A stretch of 64,000 nucleotides of DNA from Cycas panzhihuaensis (GCA_023213395.1 CM041465.1:196609741-196673740), one strand, 5' to 3'; shown: positions 23,933 through 35,955, counted from the first letter of the stretch. Translations and numbers: made by a program. The notes: a model not told the origin generated them from the letters alone.

Positions 23933-24480
23933 GCTTGGAAAGGGTAGTTGAGATTGTGAGGCTGCTGGAGGCAGTAGTAGGTAAGGTATTCCCCTAGGTT
24001 TATGCAGAGGGATAGCCTCCCATCCTGGCAAGCAAGAAGCCTCGATCAGTGGGGCCACATACAACAACATTCACCCCATTGATCTAGGCTAGGGATATAT
24101 GGGTAACGAAGTCCCAAGAGCTCCAAGAGAGGGTCAGTCAGCTACAGGGTACCCAAGATAAGCTACAGCCAAAGAGGAACTAGCTGGTAGTGGAGATGGA
24201 CACCCTACAGGGCCAGATACGAGGACTAAAGGCCCAGCTAGGAGGAGCAAGTAGTGATTCAAAGAGTAGGATCCAAATTGTTGTACTGGAGGAGAGACTT
24301 TGCAGAGCTAATAGGGAGAGGGATCACATCTATCTTAGGTATGCTTAGTTGGTGGACCATATAGCCACCAGGTCATCATGCAGTAGGATGCACACCACTA
24401 CGACAACCTAGAGGAGATCTCAGGATGAGGAGAGTGAGGTAGGGACCTTGCAGCAACACCAGAGGAGCCTATAAGGTATG

Positions 24481-25354
24481 TGGTCCCCCGGTGTGGGATT
24501 TGGTAGACGAGGGTATCACACCCCTTGAGGGCATAGCATCTAGGAGATTGTATATTATGTATTTTAATAGAAAAGCTTCATACTTCTAGGGAGTTTTCAT
24601 CACATGTAGATATATGATTATACTCCTCCCTACAAGAATTTTGACTTTCTAAGGCATATTGTTTAGATGATGTACCATATGACTTTGTATAGATATAGAT
24701 AGGGGCTAATTGGTACCCCATTTTGATACATAATGATGATATTATAATGAATTTGTGATGCTATTGCTTTATTATGTAGTTTTTTTATTTATATGATGCA
24801 TAGAGAGATGAGCATATGCATATGGATGTGGGTGCAGGTGCACAAAGGGTCATGCATGTAGATAGTTTTAGTTAGCTACTATATATGATTTTTGTTGTAT
24901 CATGTGCTAATAATACCCATACTTCCTTTTAAGCAATACCACACTCATACTAGGCACACACGATCACCATATGTATCAATGATAGATACATATGAGGCTA
25001 GGAGGGGGGCACTATGTATGTTCCTCAAAAGGAGGATAATAGATATGCAAAGGAAGCAATGACTAGGGAGTATGGATACCCAAGCAAAAGGCCCTAGGTT
25101 GGGAAGAGACTCCATGCTCGAAAGTGAAGGAGGTTTACTTACCCAACTAGGAAAAGAAAGAAGATCTCCCTCAGGATGAAGGCAAGAGATGTAATATCAA
25201 TGATGGAGTCTAAAGAATGAAGAGCCACCCTAAACAATCATCATGTTTGTGGCTAGGGAAAGGAATGATATGCTTAAAGTGGTATTTTAAGCTCATTTTG
25301 AAGTGAGAGAGGGGGCATAACCATCCTACTTGGGAGTATAAGGGATCACATGTA
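24481..25354. other. Tat-3 spacer between antisense ORF and integrase end
   Basis: I recognise no coding on either strand. The stretch is AT-rich with a few Tat-like purine runs near 25000-25230. Confidence 0.35.
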
Positions 25355-26410
25355 GAACTTTAGAAATTTACCATTTGTAGCTTTTTTGAACTCAAGGCCC
25401 TCCAAAGTCGCTATCCTATAAGTGCCATTATTGAAGCTCTTGAGAATGATGAAAGGGCCAACCCATTTAGGCCCAAACTTGGACAAATGATCATGGAGAT
25501 ACTCAAGCTTGAGGACATGGTCCCCAAGATTTAGAGTGTGAGGATAAAGACATTTGTCGTGTGTTCTTTATTCCCTATCCTTGGAGGCAAAGTTCACTTA
25601 GTAAGCCATTAAGCATTTCTCATCCAAGGCTTTGAGGTCGAGGATGCTGGCCTAGTGACACGATTCCTCATCAATAAGACCTCAAAGAGAAATACGTAAA
25701 GAGGGGATTTCGACTTCCAAGGGAAGGATTGGTTTGGTCCCATACACAAGGGAGAACAGGGTCATCCATATAGCTATGTGAATAGAAGTAAGATATGCCC
25801 ATAAAGCATAAGGAAGCTAGAGGTGCCAATCCCTTTGGTATTGAGCAACCATTTTCTTTAAGATGTTAATAAGGGTTTTATTAAAAGATTTGATTTAGCC
25901 ATTAGCCTTAGGGTAATAAGGAGAAGAGGTTTTGTGGGATATCCTAAACTTCCCACAAAGCTCATCCATCTCTGTATTACAAAAACGAGTACCATTATCT
26001 ATGATTAGGATGTCTGGGACCCTGAATCGATAGATAATGTGTTGGTAAATAAAAGTGGCTATAGTCTTATCGGTAATGGATGATAAAAGGACTGCTTTGA
26101 CCTAGTTGGTAAAATACTCTATCACAATTAAGATGAATTTATATTATAACAAGGAAGACGGGCTTATGGCTCTAATTCCAATTGGGAAAAAGACCATGGA
26201 GAAATGATCAGATACAAGGCCTTAAAAGGTGAATGAATGATGTTGGTATACTCTTAGCACCTATGATAACACCACAAATAGGCGTAGGCATCCTTGAAGA
26301 GGGATAGCCAATAATAACCCATGTAGAGGACCCTCTAGGCTATGGATTGGCCTCGAAAGTGGCCCCCACAAATGCCACTATGGCACTCGTGAAGTACTTG
26401 GTTTGCCTCA
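25355..26410 (-). pseudogene. Tat-3 integrase
   Basis: The minus strand keeps the HHCC zinc finger near 26250-26400 (LHECHSGICGGHFRGQ ... WCYHRC). The core follows with EYFTN (26110, normally DYFTKW), LIIDNGTRFCNTEMDE (about 25975-26020, second catalytic Asp present) and ANG-stop-IKSFNKT (normally NGQxExxNK, so the third acidic residue reads Lys). The C-terminus has LGDHVLKLEYLHDHLSKFGP, KWVGPFIIL and NGTYRIATLEG near 25380-25520, the GPF/Y module typical of Ty3/gypsy. It is preceded directly by RNase H, with no aRNH in between. Stops and two altered catalytic positions make it inactive. Confidence 0.85.
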
Positions 26411-26699
26411 TTGGGGTTGATGCATTGAAGGAGGACCCCATCGAAAGATCTCTTATACAAAACCTCCTCCATGAGGAAATGCTACCTAGTAGTGACCCTA
26501 ACTCGTGACCTCACCTTGTCACTAGCATCAGGATGATACTATTGTTTAGCAAGGTATTATATAATATCCTCATACCAATCGTTGTTAGCCAATGGATGGG
26601 GTGATGAGTCTTGAATGAAAAAGATGGACTCATTAAGTAAGGAGTTGTCAACTATAATGTTAGAAGAATTAAGAATAGAAGCATCAGCTAGTTGTTTAG

Positions 26700-27910
26700 T
26701 GACTATCATTCCCTTCTTCGACTTCCTGTTAACGATTTGAAGCTTATACTCTTAAAGGAGGATGACCTATTTACCAGTCTTACTAGTCAAGTTAGATCGA
26801 GTTAAGAGATACCTCAAGGGATCAGATTAAATGATCACCTAAGTGGTATTACCAAGTAGGTAGTGCTTGAATTTCTTGGTTGTGTGGACCAAGGCAAGGC
26901 ACTCCTTTTTGGTGAGAGAGTAGTTAAGCTCATCAAAGACTAATGTGCGACTGATAAAGTAAATGGCTTACTTGATTCCTGAATCATCTTCTTGGGTGAG
27001 TATAGCCCCCAAGTATTCATTAGTGGCTGAGGTATAAAGGATGAAGGGACAGTCGAAAAGATGGGGTGATAAGATCAGGGCAAAAGCCAAGGCTCTTTTG
27101 AGCTCCTTAAAAGTTTCCTGGGCCTTAAGAGACCAAATGAATAAGGCTCCCTTCTTCAATAGGTTAGTAAGGGGTTTAGCATTTATGGAAAAGTTTACTA
27201 GGAAATGCTTAAGGAAGCCCAACCTACCCAAAAATGACTTGATTTGGTATTGTGTTTTAGGAAGAGGCATGTCAAGGATGGCCTTGACCTTATCAGGGTC
27301 AATCTAGATTCCTTGTTTGGAAATAAGGAAACCTAAGAGTTTATTGACAGTTATGGAAAATATACATTTAAGTAAGTCTAAGCTGACATGGTATTTATGG
27401 CACCATGTGAATATGGCATGTAAATCCTTAGGGTGATGGGCCCTCTTATGAGAGAGACCCATCATATCATCCATGAAGACCTCGAGGGTTTTGTTTATAA
27501 GGTCATGAAAAATAAATTGCATTGCCTTTTAGTAAGTAGCACCTATATTTTTAAGTCCAAAAGGCATTTCTTTGTAAGTAAAGATACCCCAAGGAGTAGT
27601 GAAGGCCATTTTGTGACAGTCTTCAGGGGATATCTGGATCTGGTCATAACTAGAGAAGCTATCTATTAAGGACATGACTTCAAATATGGTGGTGCAATTA
27701 ATAATTTGATTAATAAAAGGTAAATAAAAATTATCTTTAGGGCATGCATTATTGATATCTCAAAAGTCAACACATATCCAAATCATCCCATTCTTTTTAG
27801 CAACATGAATGATGTTGGAGGCCCATTTAGGGTAGTCAATAAAAGTGATCAACCCTGCATTTAAGAGTTTTTTAACTTCCATCTTAATGGCGGTAGATAG
27901 TTTAGGATGA
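26700..27910 (-). pseudogene. Tat-3 reverse transcriptase and first RNase H
   Basis: The minus strand reads LLNAGLITFIDYPKWASNII, NGMIWICVDF-stop-DINNACPKD, TTPWGIFTYKEMPFGLKN, GATY-stop-KAMQFIFHDLINK, then VFMDDMMGLS (YMDD box with Tyr to Phe) at 27460-27490. The open stretch 26968-27270 reads MPLPKTQYQIKSFLGRLGF, AKPLTNLLKKGALFIWSL and LYTSATNEYLGAILTQEDD. That is the reverse-transcriptase thumb running into the Ty3/gypsy RNase H, and the spacing and MPxPKTxxQIxSFLGxL signature are typical of Tat. RNase H continues to about 26700 (SDPLRYLL...). The stops seen at Arg (CGA to TGA) and Gln (CAA to TAA) positions are C-to-T changes. Confidence 0.88.
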
Positions 27911-28949
27911 AAGGGGTGCTACTTTTATTGCATGGTCCAAGCACCTGGGATGGTTATAAGATTATGGATAATAATAGACGGATCTATTCCCTTCATGTTA
28001 GTGTAATTCCACATAAAAACATCATGAAAATCCTAAAAAGTAAGGGTGTATTCCTCCATCTCTTCAAGCAAACATTCTACTTCTACCTTTATGACCTTAC
28101 CAGGGGTGAGGACGATGTCCTTGGTTGCCCTCATGCACATAGCATTCTCTTCTTTGAAGTGAAGGGGGGCTTCATCAACAAGAAGGGATAAAGAGGAACC
28201 AGGCTGCTTGGGTTAGCTAGGGATGACCCAAGAGCTAGGATCTTCTAGTAACCAAGCTTATGGTGACCAGGGGGAAGACTAGGCGTAGAGCTCACTAAGT
28301 GCTCTAACAATGCCTCATCATTCTCGAAACAATCTACCCCATGGATAGTTTTTCTTAGGGAAGATGGGGAAGAAGAAGTGTAGGTAATGGTGAGTCCATA
28401 GTGATCAACCTACCATTGAACGTAGTCGAGAGACTCTTTAGAAGAGTTGGAAGGCATCCTCATGTGGCATGAAACAAAAGGCACCCCACCTTCATCGTTC
28501 AAGGGAAATGATAAGGTGGATGATAAAGTGGTGTGAGAGGTCACTTGAGAGATGGGAATGACCATGTGTGGCTCAGCAGGAGAACTGGGCTCCATAGTAA
28601 AGGCGGTCCCAAGTTAGGCCCCAAGATGAAATAAGTGCTCTCAATGGGTGTTTAGGAGGGATATGGGATGAGGGAGGTCCTCAAAATAGCAAGGTACCCA
28701 TAGCTCCCTACATCAATAGGAGTAAAATAGATGAGGTTAGAGGAGGAAGGGGCCTTCCTCCAAGCAAGATTTGTTAAGGATATTGATTGTGCAGGTGGAG
28801 GCATAAATGGATGGGCCCTTATTACCCTTCACTGGGTTACAGACCACCTGACGAGACTAGTTTGATTATTTAGTAGGAGGAGGCTCCTAGGAAACAACTT
28901 TCATTTGTCCTTCATGGATGAATTTAAGCTACCCCTAGCAGGACAACCA
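27911..28949 (-). other. Tat-3 spacer between protease and reverse transcriptase
   Basis: About 1 kb with acidic and serine/proline-rich minus-strand fragments (28410-28595) but no domain. In Ogre elements an intron lies between protease and reverse transcriptase; I did not find convincing splice sites here. Confidence 0.35.
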
Positions 28950-29441
28950 CACAGATCTCATTTGGTTAAGCCATAGACATCCTAACAATAAGTTATAGTC
29001 CACATCTATGTCAAGGACCATTATATCAATGAGGATGCTTTTATCCTCGAGAGTAAGGGGAATAGAGATAGAACCTAATGGAAACTTCTCACTACCATCG
29101 TAGCCCTAGTAATGCCATGGAACTAGCTCAAGAATTATTATGCCTAACTCTTGCATGATGCATAGTGGTATAGCATTAAAAAAAGAATTGTTATCTATAA
29201 CAGTCCTTCTGAAAGTACACTCATGAGTGTTAATGGATATGGTGAAAGGGTAGTGCAATTGGCATTCCCTTTCACTAGTTTGGGGGAGGTCTTTAAGGTC
29301 AAAAGTGATGATGGGCCCCTGTTTTAGGGTACCACTCAAAGTGTGGATGGGAGTATCCACTAACCCTAAAGCCTCCAAAAGGAGAGCATGTTGCTCTGGG
29401 AAACTCCTCAAGATATCCATCATGGACATCCCAGTAGCCAC
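28950..29441 (-). pseudogene. Tat-3 aspartic protease region
   Basis: The open stretch 29106-29441 begins MATGMSMMDILRSFPEQHAL, LLEALGLVDTPIHTL, then HYPFTISINTHECTFRRTV and IDNNSFFNAIPLCIMQELG. The IDNN block stands where active families have (I/V)DNGSS with the catalytic Asp, so Asp is kept and the Gly is lost. Downstream, past a stop at 29105, the frame goes on with SIPLTLEDKSILIDIMVLD and YNLLLGCLWL, the flap and second half of the fold. The same block is found in Tat-4 (61560-61867). Confidence 0.8.
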
Positions 29442-30257
29442 AGTATGAAGCTCATCTATTATTGATAAGGGCTTCCCTTTCCCAATTAGATGGGGAAGTG
29501 TCCTTTAAAAATCATAGTGACCTGGGTGGACAGAAATGGTCTTGGGAAGTGGGGGAATCTCGGAAGGTGGGTTATCCGTGGGAGGATCTAGCTAAGAAGA
29601 GGAAGAGGCCTCCTTAGCTACTTGAGACCTAGTCAAAGCATATGGAGGGGTTGTCTCAAGCATTTAAATAACTCTCTTTCCATTGTTTTGGGATTGAGAA
29701 GGTGAAGGGGTTCAATGGCGAGAACTAGAAGAAGAGGAAGAACTTCTTTCCCTCTTTCCTTTTTCTTATGTGGAGGCAGGGTTAGGAGATATCCTCCTAT
29801 TATGGTTCCTTCTATGTTGGGTATGTTGGTCCCATTCCCCATGTTTGGGGAAGGGATCTTTATGGACAAGCTAGTCCATATTGACCTTGGATGCCCGCCT
29901 AGGGGAGGAATTATGAGGTGGGGCAAGTTTAGGATATTACACCCTACATTACGAATCCTCATGGAAATAGTCACAATGGATGGAGCAACACTTCTTTTCT
30001 AAGGAAGGTTTGATCTTCCTTATTTGAGAGGAGTGGATGTTTCCATCCTTAGGAGGTGCTACTTGGGAGGCCTAGTGGATAGGTCTATGAGAGTTTGGTG
30101 GTGAAGGAAGAGCTTTGAGCTTAAGCTCCTTCATTGTACATTTGAAAGAATGTATGGAAAAAGTTAAGGGATCTAAAGCCTTCTTCGTTGAGTGGGTAGA
30201 AGACTTTTGAGGTTGTTAAGGTTTTACGTCACATGACATAGGGGGTGCCTCTCATCA
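29442..30257 (-). pseudogene. Tat-3 gag C-terminus and gag-protease spacer
   Basis: A cysteine/histidine cluster near 29950-30010 (CSIHCDYFHED) resembles a degraded gag zinc knuckle. Around it are lysine-, serine- and proline-rich fragments (KKERGKEVLPLLLVLAIEPL). The reading frame is poorly kept. Confidence 0.45.
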
Positions 30258-31172
30258 TTATGATAGTTTAAGAGGTTTCTTGAGACTCACTTGGATCTCA
30301 ATAGCCTCAAGGAGCATGCATTTGGCTATGGCAGAATCACATGTTGTTGCCCCCATTTTAAGGACCTCAACATGTACCTCAAGACGGAGGGCATTCATGA
30401 AGACGTCCCTCTTCAACTCTTCAAGTAAGGTGGCCTTCATAGAGTGGAGAAGGTCATGAAAGCACCTAACAATGTCGCAGTTCATTTCCTCATGACCTTG
30501 TTTAAGAGAAAGCAAAACCTTCATCCCACTCTTGAAAGGATGAGTAACATCAAAATAGTTGATGAACTCATCCACGAGTGGCTAGAATAAATGAATGGAA
30601 TGGGCAAGGAGGCAATAAAACTATTTAAGGACATCACCCTACAAGGAATGTAGAAAATATTTTATTAAGATGTGGTTATAAGCCCAGTAATCAATACATG
30701 CCATAGAGAAACTCCTGACACGTTCAGTTGGGTCTTGTGATAAGGTCCCATCGAACTTGGGTATGTTAGGGGGATGAGGTGGTAAGTTGGTCCTTAACGC
30801 CTCAATGGATAAAGGAGCTAACCTATAATCAATAAAGGGATATACCCTTGGTTGAGTCAATGCGTCAGTGAAGGATGAAGGAGGAGGTAGGCATAGAAAC
30901 CCAAATCCTCCTTGAGAGGTTTAACCAAAGGAGGGATATGAATTTCCTCCCACTTGATGGAAAGGGACCAATCCCAAGTGAGAAGGAGTTGGAAGAGAGA
31001 TGAATGGTAAGAAAGACCCATTTCCCCTTAAGGATATACCTCTTGTTGAAAGGGGACTTGGGGAAAGGGGCCTTGGGGAGGAGTCAATCCTCCTTGCAAA
31101 GGCATTGTATGCAAGGTGATGCACGAAGATAAAATGAATGGGTGTGGAATAAGGTTTTGCCCATATGGACAA
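30258..31172 (-). pseudogene. Tat-3 gag (capsid)
   Basis: Three open pieces (31172-30921, 30860-30639, 30575-30258) lie in one frame and are separated by stops, not shifts. The N-terminal piece is serine/proline-rich (SPRPLSPSPLSTRG). The capsid block reads IEALRTNLPPHPPNIPKFDG, DPTERVRSFSMACIDYWAYN, then FINYFDVTHPFKSGMKVLLS, LKQGHEEMNCDIVRCFHDLL and LEELKRDVFMNALRLEVH. It forms the viral-like particle in active relatives. The same protein, more decayed, is found in Tat-4 at 59640-60540. Confidence 0.82.
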
Positions 31173-32196
31173 CCTATAGGAGGTGTGACACCATATGGGT
31201 GGAGGGAGTCTACCCTATAAATGGGAAGGGAATTTCTCTTTTTATGCCCCCATGGTTGGGAAGTATATCCTGGGGGTAGGTCAATTGGAGGATCCCTAGG
31301 TTGAGGTTAAGAATGCACAAGGATGTACCCCACATGGCTAGAAGAAGGAAGGCACGAAGATCCCCTAGGTTAGGTAAGAGATGGATGGACCACAATCAGT
31401 TGAGTCATGGTCACTAAACTAGGAGGAGGTATACTCAACCTAACTTGGGAGGTAAGCATACCTTAGGAGGTCCCTAAGGTGTGAGGGTTACACAAGGCAG
31501 AAGAAACAATAGGGGGTGGCCCTATTACAGACATCAAAGTGGAGTGAGAAGAGTAAGTGGGTATAGATAAGGAAGAAGAGGGCGTTACACTATGCAAGAT
31601 GCTTTCAAATCACTTTGGGGGTGGTTGGAAGCTTATGGCTTAGATGCATTGGTATAATGCTTCAACCATGTCCGTGGGAGGGGTTCCTACTTGTTCATAT
31701 GAGGTAGAGAGTTCCTCACATGAGGTAGACCCTGCAGGTCAATCTTCATGGGGATTCTCACCAAGATGGTGGTATCCCATAGAAGATGATGCCCCCATAT
31801 CATACCTGGGGAGGTGATGGAGGCTCGGGTGCTCTTGATCACCTGGATAAAATATGGGATCATTACCCTCTTAGGTAAGACTTTAGAAGGAAGTTGAAGG
31901 TTATTGTCGGGCTTCATAAATATAGGCGTGATAAGCCCATTTTGAAGAGAATCCTTCCATGGCTGATTCAAAATTAGACAAGGGAAGGGAAGAATAAGGC
32001 GACTCTTCCAAAGAAGGAGGGAGACCTCGTAGATGACAAGAGAATTATCACATTCAAGTTCCTCCTAGAACTTTCGAAGAGAGAAAGACAAGTAGATTAG
32101 AGATGTTAGGGGTTGCCCAAGAAATTAGGGAAGAGATGCCAAAAGAGAAAGGCAGCATTAACATAAAGGAGATCAAAATGACTCCTTTACTAGTAG
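31173..32196 (-). pseudogene. Tat-3 leader and gag N-terminal region
   Basis: Proline-rich minus-strand fragments lie at 31210-31395 and 31687-31971. The latter (MKPDNNLQLPSKVLPKRVMI, ITSPGMIWGHHLLWDTTILV) matches Tat-4 at 58832-59014 (LRPNNKPQLHFRVPPKMVMT), so both elements share a conserved product or leader here. I cannot tell whether it is a separate upstream ORF or the start of gag. Confidence 0.5.
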
Positions 32197-32216
32197 GTCC
32201 TCAGTATGGTTACTAG
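32197..32216 (-). other. Tat-3 primer-binding site
   Basis: The minus strand reads CTAGTAACCATACTGAGGAC directly after the 5' LTR. Tat-4 has TTGGCAACCATACTGGGGAC in the same place. The tRNA-Arg assignment rests on recalled Ogre-type sites and is moderate. Confidence 0.6.
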
Positions 32217-32782
32217 TGGGAGCATGTCTCTAGGTCCTCACTATGTTAGGGGCCTAAAAGTCCTTAAAGGTAGGGGATAGGTCACCCACAAAGGGCATCC
32301 ATGCATCAGAATGTAGGTTTGGAGACCCGCAAATAGTGCACAAGACTTTCCCTCTTGGCACGCACCTTCTTGGATTGGAGTTAAGCAAGGGTATTCCTAG
32401 TTTACCGAGTAGCCTATGGAAGGACTCTCCTATCTTGATGGGATAAAGAAGGAGAGAAAAGATCAAGCCCCTCTTCTAGGGAAGAAGGGAAAGAGAAGGG
32501 ATAGGCCCTAATAGGATAGGGGCCTATGGAACAAGTAAGAGGATTCATCAGTTAAAGGGTGCGAAGGGGATTTAGTATGTGGAAACCAAATCTGAGAAAC
32601 AAGATTAATGGCATATTTCACTAAAGATTGCCTAAAGGGGGTGCCTCTAGGTTTTAGGCTAAAAAGGGGTAAGTTCATTAACTACCCTAAGAGTTTTAGG
32701 TAGTGTTTTAGTCTTGTTTAAAGAGTAAGATGGTGTGGAAATACAAGATATCAATCTCAAAAGAGTATAGCTCAACAAAAAT

Positions 32783-32855
<73 letters not shown>

Positions 32856-35285
32856 TTTTCATTAATGAAAGTTTAAGTTAAAGGAAGAGGGGGTGAAAGG
32901 GAGAGAAATCATATGAATGACCAATGGAACCTTTCCTAATGATGCATGGAAGAAGGATAACTATCAAAGCCAAATTTCACCTTCTTAATCCTACCCTTAT
33001 AACCGTGCATATGAATGGAATGCAAAAAGGGGGGTGTAACAAGGAAAAAAAATACATTCTATGGGTTCAACACTTTTTCCTTTAAGGGAAGGAATAAGAA
33101 GAGTACTTGTTCAAGCTACCCTTTTCTATGCTTATGTAGGTGGAAAGGAGGGACCACGTCTATGCATACTAATGCAAAAACAAGAGTGCAAATATGAAGA
33201 TGCTCCTTTTTCCTTTTCCTTTGATGAATATAAGTAAACAAGTAAATGATTACTAGCTACATGCAAACGTAATCAATTTCCTTTTGGGAGGAAGGGGGGA
33301 GAAGCAAAGAATAAGGAAGGAGAAGAAAGGTTGGTAGGGGTGCACCTACAAACGAGTTAGTCGATGGAGTGCCTCTCCTTTCCCTTCTTTGTCTTCCTTC
33401 CACCAGTCACCTTACTCTCTAAGTTGTGGTTGACATTGTAGATGAAACCATAGGTGGGGCTTCCTTACCTTCCCCAAAATATATTCTAAAAAAAGTAAAT
33501 AACTTAAAGGAAAGCTTCAAAGAAAAATAAATGTAAATGAGGCCAACGTACCTTTTGATTCGCAACATGATTTTGCTTGCTTAAGTTTGGTGGCATTCTC
33601 ATGTGAATAAACCCTTTCAACAAAAAATAATAGCATGCATGTGCATGTATATATAGATGTGCGTGTGTATGCTTCACTAGAATGAAGTTCAAAATTGCTT
33701 AATATTTTGGATGAAAGAAATAATATGTGTTACAACTTTCCTTATATGCCAAAATGTTTCCAAGAAAAACATTTAAGGGGAACAAAAGGGGGGTTTGAAG
33801 GTAAGAGAAAGGAGAGTCTTGACATGGCTAGCTCCCCCAATTAAGCTACCTATTGTGTGCTAGGGTACTCTAATAACAGGTTAAGGAACAATTGAAATCT
33901 CTAAGTAAATAAAAGAGGCAACTTACAGGAAGTACAAGAAGTTGCAAAAGCTATAAAAAAAATGTAAATGCTACAAAAGTCACAATGTTGCAACTTTTGC
34001 AAGATATGCAAGAAAAGTATAGATCTCATAAAATAACAAAGCATATAAGGAAATTTTCTACCAAATAGCATGTATGAAGGCTAATTGCAAGTGTTGTAAG
34101 GGTTGTAAATTCTATAATCAGTAGAGGCCCTCACCCAAGGAGTTTCTTGGTATGTAGGATGGATACAGAGTAGGAAACCAAGAGAGGTAGGGGGCTTCCC
34201 TAGAGGATATAGTTATAGGAGTTAGAACTCCATCTGTGAACTCCTCTTCTCCCTCTCAAGAGAGTCCCATAATCCACCTAGTTGAGCCTAAAGAATACCC
34301 AAGGGATATGGAGGTACAACCAAAGGAGAAAGGAAGAGTTTGCCTTCCTTTAGACACCCAAAAGAGATAAAAATATATGTAGAGCTTGTAACAAATAGAG
34401 TTATTAACCAATTACACATACCAAAAGAAAGGAACATTAAGAAATAAACTTATTAATAGCCACATAATTGAAGTAAAATAGATGTTTACCTCATATGCAA
34501 GTGAAAAGGGATGAGGATCCTGCTTACTAGGTGAAGAAGAGGTTCCTTTTGGAGGCAAGAAGGAAACTCAAAACCTTGAAAATCTTATTACTATTACTGG
34601 AGTGAGAACCATGGAGGAAAGATCTACTAAAGGAGGTCTAGTTTAGACTTGCATTTAGGGTTTTACCCTTGGAGAAGAAAAGAATAGGAAGAGAGATCAA
34701 AAGTATAGGTAAGAGGCATTTTTTCCTTTCGTATGAGAGCCAAGAGAGGTAAAATGAACTCAGATTTAGGTTTTTATGCCCAAATTAGGATTCTCAAGCA
34801 ATTATGATTTTCTCTAAGTAGGAAATAGTGGTCTTCCACGTGCCAATCTTGTATTAAATGTAAAACTGGTTGTTACTAGGGTATATAAGTTAATAGATAG
34901 TTGCCCCATGACAAGCTTTGTGGTGCCACAAAGTATAGCGTGGTACCGCAAATATTACAATGGTGCGAACAAAATACATAGAAAAATAAAAAATAAACCA
35001 AGAAGACCCCTAAAAGAAGAGTCCTAGGGTGTAAAAGAGAGATCTGCTAGAGTAGTAAGGCCTTTAGGGTACCTCTAGGCATTGGTGGGGCCTCCCAAAT
35101 ATACAAAGTGGTGCATAAGAGGCCCCAACGAGGGGGCTAAACTATATACAAATGTGATCAAGCTAAAATGATGTGTTAGGAGTCACGTACAAGGTTAAAC
35201 ATGAGAAAACATGGGCTACAAGGGCCAATGAATACCTAAGAGTTCTAAGGAGGTGTCATGAGGGGTTGCATGGTGCCATAGGACT
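32217..35285 (-). repeat. Tat-3 5' LTR, larger part
   Basis: 3,069 bp, homologous with 17129-20176 or so of the sister LTR. It is interrupted at 35285/35286 by Copia-4, and the last 214 bp resume at 40515. Confidence 0.9.
32785..32850. repeat. (TC)33 microsatellite in Tat-3 5' LTR
   Basis: 66 bp of uninterrupted TC repeats. In the minus strand it would read as an Arg-Glu run; this is not a protein. The sister LTR has only nine units. Confidence 0.97.
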
Positions 35286-35944
35286 TGTTGATAAGACAAG
35301 GGTCCAATAACCTAAAACTGCCACCAAGATCTAAACTATTTTGTAACTAGTTACAAGAATCGAAACTAAAATTTAACATGTAAGTTCTTAAACTAGAGAT
35401 AATATAATAAAATGAATAAGAAAGCCAAGCATCACATATACACCCAATATAACATGGTAAAACCCTAGTAGTGTGATAGGGAAACATCCACACAGGAAAG
35501 GTATCAATCTTTATTATTAATAAATAGATAAATATATACAATATGTAATAGAATGCTCATAGCAACAATAGTCAGCTGCCTAATTCTTCACAATACATCC
35601 AATACATCAAACACCATCAACATAATGAAAAAACACCATAAATCGGGCTATATGAGATAGTCATACAAGGTACAAATCTCAACCATAGAATCTAGGGTAT
35701 TTTTAGTGAACGACCCTGATTCTCTTTATAATTTAGTATTCTTTTTAGTGCTAGCTTTTTGGGTCGGGGGCTATCATCCCCAAACCCCCTCTTTGTAGGG
35801 GGCATTCCAATAACTCCCACACCTTCCTGGCCAAGGGGGGCTTCCGCCCCCTTTGGAACCCCCCAAGGAAGTTTGGGAGGGAAACTACGCTACCAACCTA
35901 TCAAAATTTTAGCCTCTAAAACATCGTTGTTACATTATCTAATA
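35286..35944 (-). repeat. Copia-4 3' LTR
   Basis: 659 bp; plus-strand start tgttgataagac, end tatctaata. A GC-rich palindrome occurs at 35831-35856. Polypurine-like AAGGTGAAGAT (35945-35955, minus strand) precedes it on the element strand. Confidence 0.9.
35831..35856. repeat. GC-rich inverted repeat in Copia-4 LTR
   Basis: ccaaggggggc and gccccctttgg flank a 4-base loop, an 11-bp stem with one G-T pair. The sister LTR (40385-40410) has a weaker version. Confidence 0.7.
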
Positions 35945-35955
35945 ATCTTCACCTT

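Larger units (their letters stand above)
22560..24480 (+). pseudogene. Antisense ORF in Tat-3: plant-mobile-domain-like protein with coiled-coil tail
   Basis: On the plus strand, opposite to Tat-3, one frame stays in register from about 22562 to 23395. It reads HLLVNIVSRWDRQRYVFHLP (22706-22765), GDVIIMSRDIRRIIRVPIGE, later LLQCWFFDYFGVVVPLRGPH and DRAPMVHRW, then MRRSMAVTSLDPLTLMDYI. This follows the plant mobile domain (aminotransferase-like) pattern: LxxRWxPxxxTFHLPxGExTITLxDVxxLLGLPIDG ... LLQxWxxEHF ... PRxxRW. A Gly/Glu-rich linker follows (about 23400-23800), then, in another frame, a heptad-rich segment at 24088-24348 (QELQERVSQLQGTQDKLQ ... VLEERL...RERD). Stops lie mostly where Trp, Gln or Arg is expected. 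Tat-lineage elements such as Grande are known to carry additional ORFs, some antisense, and similarity to this domain has been reported; here it lies between integrase and aRNH. Confidence 0.68.

Noticed and set aside
32659-32862. Arg-Glu repeat protein on the minus strand
   Set aside because: It is the translation of the (TC)33 microsatellite in an LTR and has no counterpart in the sister LTR.
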